DNA of 64,000 bases, taken from Cyanobacteria bacterium UBA2855 (GTDB taxonomy: Bacteria > Cyanobacteriota > Vampirovibrionia > Gastranaerophilales > Gastranaerophilaceae). A model generated the notes under the pieces. The model saw only the letters and a list, made by a program, of their open reading frames with translations, ran no database searches and was not told where the DNA came from. Made by a program: the position numbers and the translations under genes. Shown here piece after piece: positions 52,716 to 61,192 of the stretch. Numbering within the stretch: position 1 is the stretch's first letter; every line of letters starts with the position of its first letter. The stretch covers positions 77,682-141,681 of the forward strand of contig DEFJ01000025.1 of assembly GCA_002350725.1 (NCBI GenBank). The letters are read 5' to 3'.

Positions 52716-53522
52716 ATGATTAAAGTAGATTACATACAACATATCCCACAAATAAAGAATACTATATCAACTGTTACAAAACCACTGGAAACATTAACAG
52801 AGTGTGCGACAAGTTCTGTCGCTGAATTATCCAAAGCAGCTTCGGAAGCTGTCACTTCTGCGCAAAAAGCCCTATTATCCGCAAAAGAACATCCTAAATT
52901 AAATCTTGATAGCGATGCTGTAAAATATTTTGGACTAAGAAGCTATGAAGATATGATTAATTCAATGGAGTGGACTTTTACAGATTTATACGTTAATAAA
53001 CTGGGGTGCCTGAATTTTAACAGACCTGAGATTATTGTTAATAATTTTAATCGTTATGAAAGCAGATTAGTTTGGTTGTTTGAATGTCTTAGTCCAAATT
53101 ATGGCTGCGCGAGAATGACATTTGGAGATAAGTGTTTTGGCGGTCGAACATTTCATACCATAGGTTTTGTGCGTGACAAAGATACTCTATATGTATTGGA
53201 TTCACTTGGAAATAACGCAGAGTCAAGTCAGGGAATCAGCGAATTTCATACAATTTTAGAATTTTTGTTATCTGTCAACCAGCAGCAGCAAGGGTTAAAA
53301 AATATTATTATGAATAATATTCGTCAGCAATCTTGTAATGAAATAACTTGTAATCATTGGTCGTTTGCAAATATAGAAAACCTAATCAAAGCATTAAAAT
53401 CAGGGAAAATTGTAAAAGATAGCGCGACTTTGGATAGTGTATTACCTAAAGATATTAACAAAGTTCTTGAAGAACAAATGAACTTTGTATTAGGTAAAAG
53501 TTGTAGTATAACACCACAGTAA
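52716..53522 (+). CDS. Probable CE-clan cysteine peptidase-like protein (268 aa)
   Basis: The ATG at 52716 lies 1 nt after the upstream stop. After an Ala/Ser-rich helical N-terminus (about 20-60), residues 70-230 fit the Ulp1/YopJ-type fold: H147 in F-H-T-I-G-F-V, D162 in L-Y-V-L-D-S-L-G-N, then Q204/Q205 and C207 or C212 in R-Q-Q-S-C-N-E-I-T-C-N-H-W. The order His, Asp, Gln, Cys and the Y-V-L-D-S-L-G strand are typical of clan CE (SUMO/ubiquitin proteases, YopJ acetyltransferases). The usual C-G after the nucleophile is C-N here, so activity is uncertain. No signal peptide. Confidence 0.6.
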   Translation: MIKVDYIQHIPQIKNTISTVTKPLETLTECATSSVAELSKAASEAVTSAQKALLSAKEHPKLNLDSDAVKYFGLRSYEDMINSMEWTFTDLYVNKLGCLNFNRPEIIVNNFNRYESRLVWLFECLSPNYGCARMTFGDKCFGGRTFHTIGFVRDKDTLYVLDSLGNNAESSQGISEFHTILEFLLSVNQQQQGLKNIIMNNIRQQSCNEITCNHWSFANIENLIKALKSGKIVKDSATLDSVLPKDINKVLEEQMNFVLGKSCSITPQ

Positions 53523-53565
53523 GTCCTCAAGTGAGAAATTGTTATATTATAATATACGCTATCAC

Positions 53566-54660
53566 TTACACTGCAAAGCGGAAATGAACCAAATCTCCGT
53601 CTTGAACGACATAATCCTTGCCCTCTAAGCGGGTTACACCTTTTTCTTTGCAAGCCACGTACGAACCCAATTTAACAAAGTCGTCATACGGAGTAATTTC
53701 TGCTCTTATAAAACCTTTTTCAAAATCGGTATGTATTACACCTGCGGCTTGAGGAGCTTTTGTACCTGCAATAATAGTCCACGCACGAACTTCTTTTTCT
53801 CCCGCAGTAATAAATGTGCGCAAGTTCAACAGATTATATACGGTTTTTATCATTCTGTTTATACCGCTGTCATCAATACCGAGTTCTTTCATATAAGCAA
53901 GCGCCTCATCACCCAATTCACATAATTCTTCTTCAATTTTTGCAGAAATTATTACCATTTGAGCGCTGTGAGATTTTGCATATTCTTCAACTTGTTTTGT
54001 ATAATCGTTTCCGTCTTTTAAATCGTATTCAGACACATTAGCCGCATATATTACAGGCTTTGTCATCATTAGATTTAACTGTTTTACAAAAGGAATTTCT
54101 TCTTCATTAAATACATCTGAAATATTAATATACAAACCGTTATTTAAAAGCTCTTTTAGAGTTTGGAGTGCATTATATTCAATTTTTGCATCTTTTTCGC
54201 CAGCTTTAAATTGTTTTGAAATTCTTGCTTCACGCTTTTCAACAGAAGCCAAATCTGCAAGAGCAAGCTCTGTATTAATAGTCGCAATATCATCAAGCGG
54301 ATTAACCTTGCCTGCAACGTGAATGGTATTCGGATCATCAAAACATCTTACTACATGGATAATCGCATCGACTTCTCTTATATTATGCAAAAATTGATTA
54401 CCCAAACCTTCACCCTTACTTGCGCCTTTTACCAGACCCGCAATATCTACAAATTCAATTGCTGTCGGAATAATTTGATTTGTTTTACACAGTTTTGCTA
54501 AAATTTCCAATCTTTCATCAGGAACATTTACGACTCCGACATTCGGTTCAATTGTACAAAACGGATAATTTGCACTTTGCGCATTTTTTGCACTCGTCAA
54601 AGCATTAAATAAAGTTGATTTTCCGACATTCGGAAGTCCTACAATACCTGTTCTTAGCAT
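53566..54660 (-). CDS. ychF: Obg-like ATPase YchF
   Basis: This is a universal P-loop ATPase of the OBG family. It has G-L-P-N-V-G-K-S-T-L-F-N near the N-terminus, D-I-A-G-L-V-K-G-A-S-K-G-E-G-L-G-N, a coiled-coil insert (about 130-200) and a C-terminal TGS domain ending V-V-Q-D-G-D-L-V-H-F-R-F. YchF binds ribosomes and affects stress responses. It has 364 residues, typical, and is monocistronic. Confidence 0.97.
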   Translation of the reverse strand: MLRTGIVGLPNVGKSTLFNALTSAKNAQSANYPFCTIEPNVGVVNVPDERLEILAKLCKTNQIIPTAIEFVDIAGLVKGASKGEGLGNQFLHNIREVDAIIHVVRCFDDPNTIHVAGKVNPLDDIATINTELALADLASVEKREARISKQFKAGEKDAKIEYNALQTLKELLNNGLYINISDVFNEEEIPFVKQLNLMMTKPVIYAANVSEYDLKDGNDYTKQVEEYAKSHSAQMVIISAKIEEELCELGDEALAYMKELGIDDSGINRMIKTVYNLLNLRTFITAGEKEVRAWTIIAGTKAPQAAGVIHTDFEKGFIRAEITPYDDFVKLGSYVACKEKGVTRLEGKDYVVQDGDLVHFRFAV

Positions 54661-54866
54661 TTTAATTCCCTCTTAAAACTATTTATTATCCTGATTTTAT
54701 CTAAAAGCCAACGGTTTGTAAAGAGGAGACATTTAAAAGACACAAAAAAGTTTTTTATTAAACTTTTGATATAATGTAAACTTTTCTTCATATACTAACA
54801 AAAAATAGGTTGATGTTTTTTTATACATAGTATATTATTAAAAACGATGATGAAAGGTAGTGTGTA

Positions 54867-56012
54867 ATGGAATATATTTTCCCGCAGAAGGCTGATTTAG
54901 ACAGAATTGTGTTGGCAAATTTAGATTTAGAAATTCCGGATATTAAAAATACGGAAGAGTCAAAATCTGTTGCCATTGCTAAATGGATGATGGGTTGGAT
55001 AGATGAATATATTTCTAACGGGAAAATATCAATCGGGAATTTACTTCCTACAAAGGCTGATTTTGCATATTTTCTGGGGGTAAGTGTCGGAACTATACAA
55101 AATGCACTACGCTACATTGAAGATATGGGATATGTAGAATCAAAACAAAGAATTGGAACAATTATTAAAGATAAAAATATAAAAAATTCTTCAATAAGAA
55201 AATTAACTTCCAAAAGAGAGTCCGCAATTAATGATATCAAAAAATTTATAATTTCAAACAAAATAAAAGTAGGGCATACTCTCCCATCATCAAGAGCCAT
55301 TGCAGCATTAATAAACTGCTCTGCAAACACGACCAGATTAGCCTTAGAGTATTTATGCGCCAAAAACATTCTTGAGCATAATATTTCAGGCGATAACAGT
55401 TGGAGAGTAATTTCCACAAACTTTAACAAAAATTTTTCGACAGAAAATGCAGAACAGAAAACACTGGTAACAAAGATTGAACAGGACTTAAAAAATTATA
55501 TTGACGAGAATTTATCTGTTGGGGATAAACTTCCGGCACATTCAGAATTATCAGATATGTTCAAAGTTAGCATAAAAACTGTTCACGATGCCCTAAAAAG
55601 TCTTATCGATGAAGGAATCTTACTTGCAAGACGCGGAAGATACGGAACTTCGGTAATAAGACTTCCAAGAGAAGGTAAAAATAAAAATCTTGAGCAATCT
55701 ATTTTTGCACCTGCAAAAGATACGGCATTTTATTATTACGAAAAAACTCAAAACGCCATAAAAAAAATGATTGCCGACAACTATGAAATAGGTTCAAAAT
55801 TGCCGTCAATTATGGATTTATCAAGAGAAATGGACTTGAGCCCTAATACTATCAGAAAAGCATTCCATAATTTGGCAAAAGAAGGATATTTAGTATTTTC
55901 AAGAGGACGATACGGAGGAACATTTGTGGTAGACATCCCTGAAATCGGTAACGAAACCTTTAAGTGGCTTGCAGTAAATCCTCAATACGTAAAAGCATTC
56001 TCTGAAAATTAA
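54867..56012 (+). CDS. Regulator built of four tandem GntR-type winged helices (381 aa)
   Basis: Four segments of about 65 residues each fit the GntR DNA-binding domain. They lie at about 33-98 (L-P-T-K-A-D-F-A-Y-F-L-G-V-S), 117-182 (L-P-S-S-R-A-I-A-A-L-I-N-C-S), 200-266 (L-P-A-H-S-E-L-S-D-M-F-K-V-S) and 285-352 (L-P-S-I-M-D-L-S-R-E-M-D-L-S). Each has the G-x-x-L-P turn, a recognition helix and a wing; R-G-R-Y-G-(T/G) occurs in wings 3 and 4. There is no effector-binding domain. AAAGG precedes the ATG. The target is unknown. Wings 1 and 2 are more diverged. Confidence 0.85.
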   Translation: MEYIFPQKADLDRIVLANLDLEIPDIKNTEESKSVAIAKWMMGWIDEYISNGKISIGNLLPTKADFAYFLGVSVGTIQNALRYIEDMGYVESKQRIGTIIKDKNIKNSSIRKLTSKRESAINDIKKFIISNKIKVGHTLPSSRAIAALINCSANTTRLALEYLCAKNILEHNISGDNSWRVISTNFNKNFSTENAEQKTLVTKIEQDLKNYIDENLSVGDKLPAHSELSDMFKVSIKTVHDALKSLIDEGILLARRGRYGTSVIRLPREGKNKNLEQSIFAPAKDTAFYYYEKTQNAIKKMIADNYEIGSKLPSIMDLSREMDLSPNTIRKAFHNLAKEGYLVFSRGRYGGTFVVDIPEIGNETFKWLAVNPQYVKAFSEN

Positions 56013-56021
56013 ATTTTTTCA

Positions 56022-56633
56022 TTATAAAACACTGTTTATATATCCTAATACTTCTTTAGAGATTTCCTCAATACTGCGAGTCGAATTTATTACTTTAACT
56101 CTGCTTGGTTCTTGCTTTGCAATTTCAAGATAACCTTTTCTGACTTTTTCAAAAAATTCAATACCTGCAGATTCCATACGGTCTTTTTCCTTACCGACTC
56201 GTGACATAGATGTTTCTATATCAATATCAAAGACAAATGTAATATCGGGTTTTCGCTGCCCCGTTGCAAGATTATTTAGCATAGTCAGTTGAGCAATATC
56301 AACTCCTCTGCCATATCCCTGATATGCGATTGTACTATCAGTATGCCTGTCACATAAAACTATTTTTCCTTCTTCAACCGCAGGGTTAACAATTTTATCA
56401 ATATGTTGTGCTCTGTCAGCCAAGAACAAAAAACTCTCTGCCCGAGATGAAACTTCAACATCATAATGTAAAAGAATTTCTCTAATTTTTTCACCCAATC
56501 CTTTTGCACCCGGCTCTCTGGTTATAATCACGTCATGCCCGTCATTTTTCAAATATTTGGCAAGTAAATTCATTTGGGTTGTTTTTCCGCAACCGTCTAC
56601 ACCTTCAAAAGTAATAAATAATCCCTTTGACAC
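56022..56633 (-). CDS. tmk: Thymidylate kinase
   Basis: It phosphorylates dTMP to dTDP. The P-loop is F-E-G-V-D-G-C-G-K-T-T-Q near the N-terminus; T-R-E-P-G, the D-R-H-T-D-S-T-I-A-Y-Q-G motif and a lid segment follow. The GTG at 56633 (203 aa) is preferred to GTG 56639, because AAGGAG is 8 nt from the former and 2 nt from the latter. It is convergent with the GntR-type gene, with only 9 bp between stops. Confidence 0.95.
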   Translation of the reverse strand: MSKGLFITFEGVDGCGKTTQMNLLAKYLKNDGHDVIITREPGAKGLGEKIREILLHYDVEVSSRAESFLFLADRAQHIDKIVNPAVEEGKIVLCDRHTDSTIAYQGYGRGVDIAQLTMLNNLATGQRKPDITFVFDIDIETSMSRVGKEKDRMESAGIEFFEKVRKGYLEIAKQEPSRVKVINSTRSIEEISKEVLGYINSVL

Positions 56634-56700
56634 AACCACCTCTCCTTTTTGATATTTATTATATCAAAACAATAACAAACATCAATTTGATAAGAACAAT

Positions 56701-57237
56701 TTAATCAATTATATGAACACCGCCACCAGAGCCGACACTCTTGCCGTTACGATACCAACCGTTATTACCGTAATAATCGCTGTAATTCCCGTAATTTGGA
56801 GAAGCTCCGTAATAATAAGGATCAATCGGAGGGGTATAACCCGTAGGTACTCCGATAAAATTAGAGCTTAAACCGTTAAGGAAACTCTTTAATTTGCTTG
56901 TGGTATTATTTGAAACATTCCGCTTGTTGTAATAGTAGATTAAGTTTGCAATACGATTTTCAGGCGCAGTATTCGGGTATAAATGATTAAATGCTGTGTT
57001 TTCAAGCCTTTCTAATCTTCTGATTAAATTTTCTCCAACAAAACTTCTTCCGTACATAGAATTCTCTATTTCTTCAAGTTTGTTGTAGTTATACCGGGAA
57101 ATATTGTCATTATAACCGCCGTAATAATAACCTGATGTATTCGGCATCGGAGAAGATGTTGTTACATACCTCGTTTCAGAAAAAGCAGGATACACAGCAG
57201 ACAAAAATAGGACAAAAAGCAAAAATAATTTTCTCAT
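56701..57237 (-). CDS. Secreted Tyr/Asn-rich protein with RLERLE motif (178 aa)
   Basis: A signal peptide (about 1-20, cleavage A-F-S|E) precedes a Tyr/Asn/Gly-rich segment and a helical module (about 54-100: E-E-I-E-N-S-M-Y-G, R-R-L-E-R-L-E-N-T-A-F). This helical pattern, a repeated L-E-x-x-x-(F/Y)-G with R-L-x-x-L-E, is one I know from short secreted proteins of cyanobacteria and relatives. The C-terminal 60 residues are Pro/Tyr/Gly/Asn-rich and probably disordered. AGAGGAG precedes the ATG. Function unknown. Confidence 0.7.
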   Translation of the reverse strand: MRKLFLLFVLFLSAVYPAFSETRYVTTSSPMPNTSGYYYGGYNDNISRYNYNKLEEIENSMYGRSFVGENLIRRLERLENTAFNHLYPNTAPENRIANLIYYYNKRNVSNNTTSKLKSFLNGLSSNFIGVPTGYTPPIDPYYYGASPNYGNYSDYYGNNGWYRNGKSVGSGGGVHIID

Positions 57238-57303
57238 AATAAACTCCTCTGATTTATACTTAGAGTTTATTTTCTATATAAAAAACTTCCATCCGCATAT
57301 AGG

Positions 57304-58035
57304 CTATTTTAACTTAGCCAACACAATTATAGGCGCATAGGTAAGAGTTAATTCAGGATATTTCAAACGATAATTTTCACAAAAGTTTTTTACATCTTTT
57401 ATACCCCAATTGCCATTTGTTACAGAATTTACCCCTGTATCTTTCATATGTTTCAATATTTTTAGGGGATTATCAAACTTTAACTTCTGCTCAAATTCTT
57501 CTGCCATAATTATTTCAAAATTATTATCCAACAAATTCCTTATTTCTTCCAAGGTATAATACTTTAAAGCTACGCCCGTAAGAGATTTTATCTCTTTAAA
57601 GTTTTCCGGAGAAAATGTTGAAAAAGCCAATATCCCATTTTTATTTAGAATAGATTTGCATATATCAAAAACTTTTTCCAAATCCTCACACCACTGAAAA
57701 ACAGCATTTGAAATTATCATATCAAACTTTTTATTAAAATTTAATTTCCTAAAATCTCCTGCAAAAAATTTAACATCAGGCACAAATTTATTTATGTAGT
57801 TTTTTGATTTTTCAACCAAATCGTTTGCCCAAAATTCATCAAAGGTACATTTTTGGGCTAATATTTCAGTCAAAATTCCGGTACCGGCACCTAATTCAAG
57901 AACAGAGGGGAAATACATATCCTCTAATTTCTCAATCATTTTTTCTGCTGTAAATTTTTGCACTACTGCATTTTTAGAATACGTTGCCATACTCTGTTTG
58001 AAATGTTTTTTTACTGTTTTAGGGTCTGTTCGCAT
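57304..58035 (-). CDS. bioC: Malonyl-ACP O-methyltransferase
   Basis: It methylates malonyl-ACP so that fatty-acid enzymes can build the pimeloyl chain of biotin. The SAM-binding V-L-E-L-G-A-G-T-G-I-L-T motif lies near residue 50, with N-A-V-F-Q-W-C-E-D as the post-II block. The K-K-H-F-K-Q-S-M-A-T-Y start is typical of BioC. ATG 58035 (243 aa, GGAAAG upstream) is chosen over TTG 58050. It overlaps bioG by 25 nt, so the two are translationally coupled. Confidence 0.92.
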   Translation of the reverse strand: MRTDPKTVKKHFKQSMATYSKNAVVQKFTAEKMIEKLEDMYFPSVLELGAGTGILTEILAQKCTFDEFWANDLVEKSKNYINKFVPDVKFFAGDFRKLNFNKKFDMIISNAVFQWCEDLEKVFDICKSILNKNGILAFSTFSPENFKEIKSLTGVALKYYTLEEIRNLLDNNFEIIMAEEFEQKLKFDNPLKILKHMKDTGVNSVTNGNWGIKDVKNFCENYRLKYPELTLTYAPIIVLAKLK

Positions 58036-58715
58036 ATAATATCTTTCCAACTGTCAAACTCAAAAAACGGGAAATGTCCGCTATTTAATAATGTTATTTC
58101 AGCACTCGATTTGTTTTTCCAAAAGTTTAACTGGTTTCTTGTCGGAATAATCTTATCCGTATCACTAATTATAGCACGGTTATAAAATTCGGTATATTCT
58201 ATTTTTGCATTTTTAACGTAGTCATTCAATGCAATCAATTCAGCTTTTTGATTTTCGGTTGCACGCCCTACAGGATATTGAGTATACTTTTGAAAATCCT
58301 CAGGCAATTTAAAAAGATTTTTTTGGAATTTTCCCTGCAATCCCGTATCCACAAACTTCAAAGTCAAATTGAAAGTCTTAATAGGAATCCCGAATTCATC
58401 ATCAACAGGATACGGAGTACCGTTTATAGCAATTTTATTATCAAAATCCGGCAAAAAATCTCTTACAAGATAGGCCACATAAACCCCCATTGACCAAGCG
58501 AGTAAAATTTTTGATTTATAATTTTTCGTATCAGACTTGAGTTTTAAATTTTCAAATAAACACTTACAATCAGCAATATCAGCATAATCATAAATTACAA
58601 GTACGTCAAAATCAGAATTTACAAGCCTCTCAAAAGGCTTATAGTCAAAACTCCAACCGCAAAAGAATATAATCAAATTCTCGTTATTTTTTTTATTTAG
58701 CCAATGAAATTGCAT
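58011..58715 (-). CDS. bioG: Pimeloyl-ACP methyl ester esterase, BioG type
   Basis: This alpha/beta hydrolase removes the methyl ester to end pimeloyl elongation; BioG is one of several non-homologous substitutes for BioH. The N-terminal F-F-C-G-W-S-F-D and V-I-Y-D-Y motifs are seen, with the nucleophile serine in A-W-S-M-G-V at about residue 73. The C-terminal G-H-F-P-F-F carries the His. Its start overlaps the bioF stop (TAATG). Confidence 0.9.
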   Translation of the reverse strand: MQFHWLNKKNNENLIIFFCGWSFDYKPFERLVNSDFDVLVIYDYADIADCKCLFENLKLKSDTKNYKSKILLAWSMGVYVAYLVRDFLPDFDNKIAINGTPYPVDDEFGIPIKTFNLTLKFVDTGLQGKFQKNLFKLPEDFQKYTQYPVGRATENQKAELIALNDYVKNAKIEYTEFYNRAIISDTDKIIPTRNQLNFWKNKSSAEITLLNSGHFPFFEFDSWKDIICEQTLKQ

Positions 58716-59839
58716 TATTTTTCACCCTTTAATATTTCATTCAGTTTTGTCAAATCTTCTTCTGTAATATCTGCCGTCAAGGATAATCTCAGACGAGAAG
58801 TCCCGACAGGTACCGTTGGAGGTCTTATTGGGAGTGTGAAATAACCGTTTTGAAATAGGATTTCACTTAATTCAACAGTTTTATCATTTTCACCCACAAT
58901 ATAAGGAACAATATGACTTTCACTACCCATTTTTTTGCCCAAATCAATCATTCTCATGCGTTTTTCGTATGTGTAAGGTAATTTTTTTTCAATAATCCAT
59001 TTTGTAAACGCAATATTTACAGGAGGAAGTGCCGTTGAAAAAATAAACGAACGAGCTTTATTGATAAGATAATCTATGAGAACTCTTTTGCCCGTCACAA
59101 AAGCACCCATTGAGCCGATTGCTTTGCCAAATGTACCGACAAGCAGATCTACCTCACTAATTATTTCGAGTTTTTCTGATACACCTAAGCCTTTTTCTCC
59201 AAAAACTCCAAACGCATGCGCCTCATCCAATACAAGAATGCAATTATATTTTTTCTTTAATTCAACAAGGGTTTTTAAATCAGCAATATCCCCATCCATA
59301 CTAAATACGCTCTCGGAAACAATTATCGCATTTCTATAATTTCCACGCTCCCTTTTGAGTAATCTTTCAAGACTCTCCATATCGTTATGAGCGTATCTGA
59401 AAAATTTTCCTTTTGCTAACTGCATACCATCAATAATACTTGCATGGTTTAATTTGTCGGAAAATATTACATCTGAGCTGTCCGCAAGTGAGCTGTTAAT
59501 TCCAACATTTGCATGGTACCCGCTGTTGAATAATAATGTACCCTCACTGTTGTATAATTTACAAATCAAATCCTCTAACTCTTTATATATAGGTAAAGTT
59601 CCCGTTAAAAGTCTTGCAGATGCACTGCCAAAAGTATATTTATCTCCCGCATACTCAAGAAATTCCTTTGTAATTTCTTCGCTATCTGCAAAATTCAAAT
59701 AATTATTTGAAGACAAATTTAAAAGTTTTTTACCGGCAACGTAAATGTATTTTCCTTCTTTTCTTTCGAAATTTTTTATTGAACGAAAATGAAAATTTTC
59801 TTTTAAGTCCGCAATTTTTTTATCGTAAATTTCAAACAT
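58715..59839 (-). CDS. bioF: 8-amino-7-oxononanoate synthase
   Basis: This PLP enzyme condenses pimeloyl-ACP with alanine. It has 374 residues with the S-x-(N/S)-Y-L start region, F-N-S-G-Y-x-A-N, the D-E-A-H-A-F-G block and the PLP lysine in G-T-F-G-K-A-I-G-S. It leads the bioF-bioG-bioC operon; bioA, bioD and bioB are not in the window. The promoter's -10 is 6 nt before this ATG and only a marginal GTGG lies between, so a leaderless mRNA is possible. Confidence 0.95.
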   Translation of the reverse strand: MFEIYDKKIADLKENFHFRSIKNFERKEGKYIYVAGKKLLNLSSNNYLNFADSEEITKEFLEYAGDKYTFGSASARLLTGTLPIYKELEDLICKLYNSEGTLLFNSGYHANVGINSSLADSSDVIFSDKLNHASIIDGMQLAKGKFFRYAHNDMESLERLLKRERGNYRNAIIVSESVFSMDGDIADLKTLVELKKKYNCILVLDEAHAFGVFGEKGLGVSEKLEIISEVDLLVGTFGKAIGSMGAFVTGKRVLIDYLINKARSFIFSTALPPVNIAFTKWIIEKKLPYTYEKRMRMIDLGKKMGSESHIVPYIVGENDKTVELSEILFQNGYFTLPIRPPTVPVGTSRLRLSLTADITEEDLTKLNEILKGEK

Positions 59840-59845
59840 ACCACA

Positions 59846-59874
59846 AGTTTAGGACAAAATATACTGTTTTTCAA
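59846..59874 (-). promoter_or_regulatory. Promoter of bioF-bioG-bioC
   Basis: TTGAAA (59869-59874), 17 nt, TAAACT (59846-59851) on the reverse strand; the -10 edge is 6 nt from the bioF ATG at 59839. I see no clear BirA-like palindrome. Confidence 0.55.
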
Positions 59875-59985
59875 GCAACAAATTTATGTAACAATTGCAT
59901 AAAAATTTGTTACAATAACTAAAGATTACAATAAAGTTGCCGAAATTTAATTACATAATACTGTGTGTAATTATTGGAGAGAAAA

Positions 59986-61107
59986 ATGGATATTAATATC
60001 AGACGTAAAGAAGGCATTTCACAAGCTATTAAAAGACAACTAATTGAACTGGGTGCAAATGAAGCTCAATTTAAAAATAAAAGCCTTTGGGTAAGTATTA
60101 AAGAAATAATTAGTGATAAAAATGCCGGAGATAAACTAAAAACAAAGGCCGGAGAAAAAGATTTAGGAGAAGCTTTTGAACAAAACACTACAACAAATGT
60201 CGATGATACCGTTAGCATAACAAAAGAAACATGGAATAAATTAGTAACCCTTACCGGTGCCCATAAAGCAACAAAAGAAGATATTTCTATGCCGGCTCAA
60301 CGACAAACCCAAACACCCGCACAAGAAGCAGCTTCCTCAAAAACAAATAATCCTTCGGAAGAAGGTTCGACACCTGTAGAAGGGAATGAAAATGCATCCG
60401 CAGAAACAGGATTATCTCCCGAAGACAGAGAAAAATATCGAAACAATAACCCTGCCAACGGTAAATTAGACCTTCCATACACTCAAGGTGACGTTGCTGA
60501 TTGTTGGATTTTATCGGGAATAGAATCCATAAAAAGAAAGGCCGGAGGGAAAAAGTATTTAGAAAGCTTAATTACTCAAGACCCATCAGGGAATTACTTT
60601 ACGGTTAGCCTGCCGGGAATCGGATACAAATACACATTTACACAGCAAGATCTTAAAAATGCAACCCATTTATCAATAGGAGATTTGGATGTTAGACTTT
60701 TTGAACTTGCCATGGATAAATACTACAAAAGCAAAAATGAAGGTTCAAGAGACGAATATGGAAGTAACATCGGCAGAGATTATACAGAAGAATTCTACAA
60801 AATCATAATAAGACCTAATGCTTTTAGAAAAATCACATCAACACCTAATAACCCGTTTAATCCTATAGATTTTTCAAATCCGAGAAAAGCATTCACTATA
60901 AGTGTAAAAAGCAATGATACACCAACTGTTGAAGATGGAGCTCGCTGCGGGAGCAAAATGCACTCACGACACGCTTACTCCGTAATAAAGAGTGATGCTC
61001 AATATATATATATAGTAGACCCTCATTCATCTGACAGAATTATGAAACTTTCCATTGAAGAATTTAAAAAATATAATATTCTGGTTGAAAGTGTTGTTTT
61101 ACCATAA
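59986..61107 (+). CDS. Calpain-like (C2 family) cysteine protease (373 aa)
   Basis: The ATG at 59986 follows GGAGAG and is preferred to a TTG at 59974. Residues 1-100 are helical and charged, 100-155 a Gln/Pro/Ser/Glu-rich linker. From 157 a calpain catalytic core follows: oxyanion Q167 and nucleophile C173 in Y-T-Q-G-D-V-A-D-C-W-I-L-S, and H329 in S-R-H-A-Y-S-V. The third residue, normally Asn in N-P-W, is D345 in V-D-P-H. No calcium-binding C-terminal domains and no signal peptide. Bacterial calpain-like proteins are diverse; a cytoplasmic or exported effector role is open. Confidence 0.85.
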   Translation: MDINIRRKEGISQAIKRQLIELGANEAQFKNKSLWVSIKEIISDKNAGDKLKTKAGEKDLGEAFEQNTTTNVDDTVSITKETWNKLVTLTGAHKATKEDISMPAQRQTQTPAQEAASSKTNNPSEEGSTPVEGNENASAETGLSPEDREKYRNNNPANGKLDLPYTQGDVADCWILSGIESIKRKAGGKKYLESLITQDPSGNYFTVSLPGIGYKYTFTQQDLKNATHLSIGDLDVRLFELAMDKYYKSKNEGSRDEYGSNIGRDYTEEFYKIIIRPNAFRKITSTPNNPFNPIDFSNPRKAFTISVKSNDTPTVEDGARCGSKMHSRHAYSVIKSDAQYIYIVDPHSSDRIMKLSIEEFKKYNILVESVVLP

Positions 61108-61192
61108 CTAATAACCCAACAGATTACACACTTGAAATATTATTGGTGTATAATATTTTAGGATTATATGCAAAAATTTTTGGGACATAATT

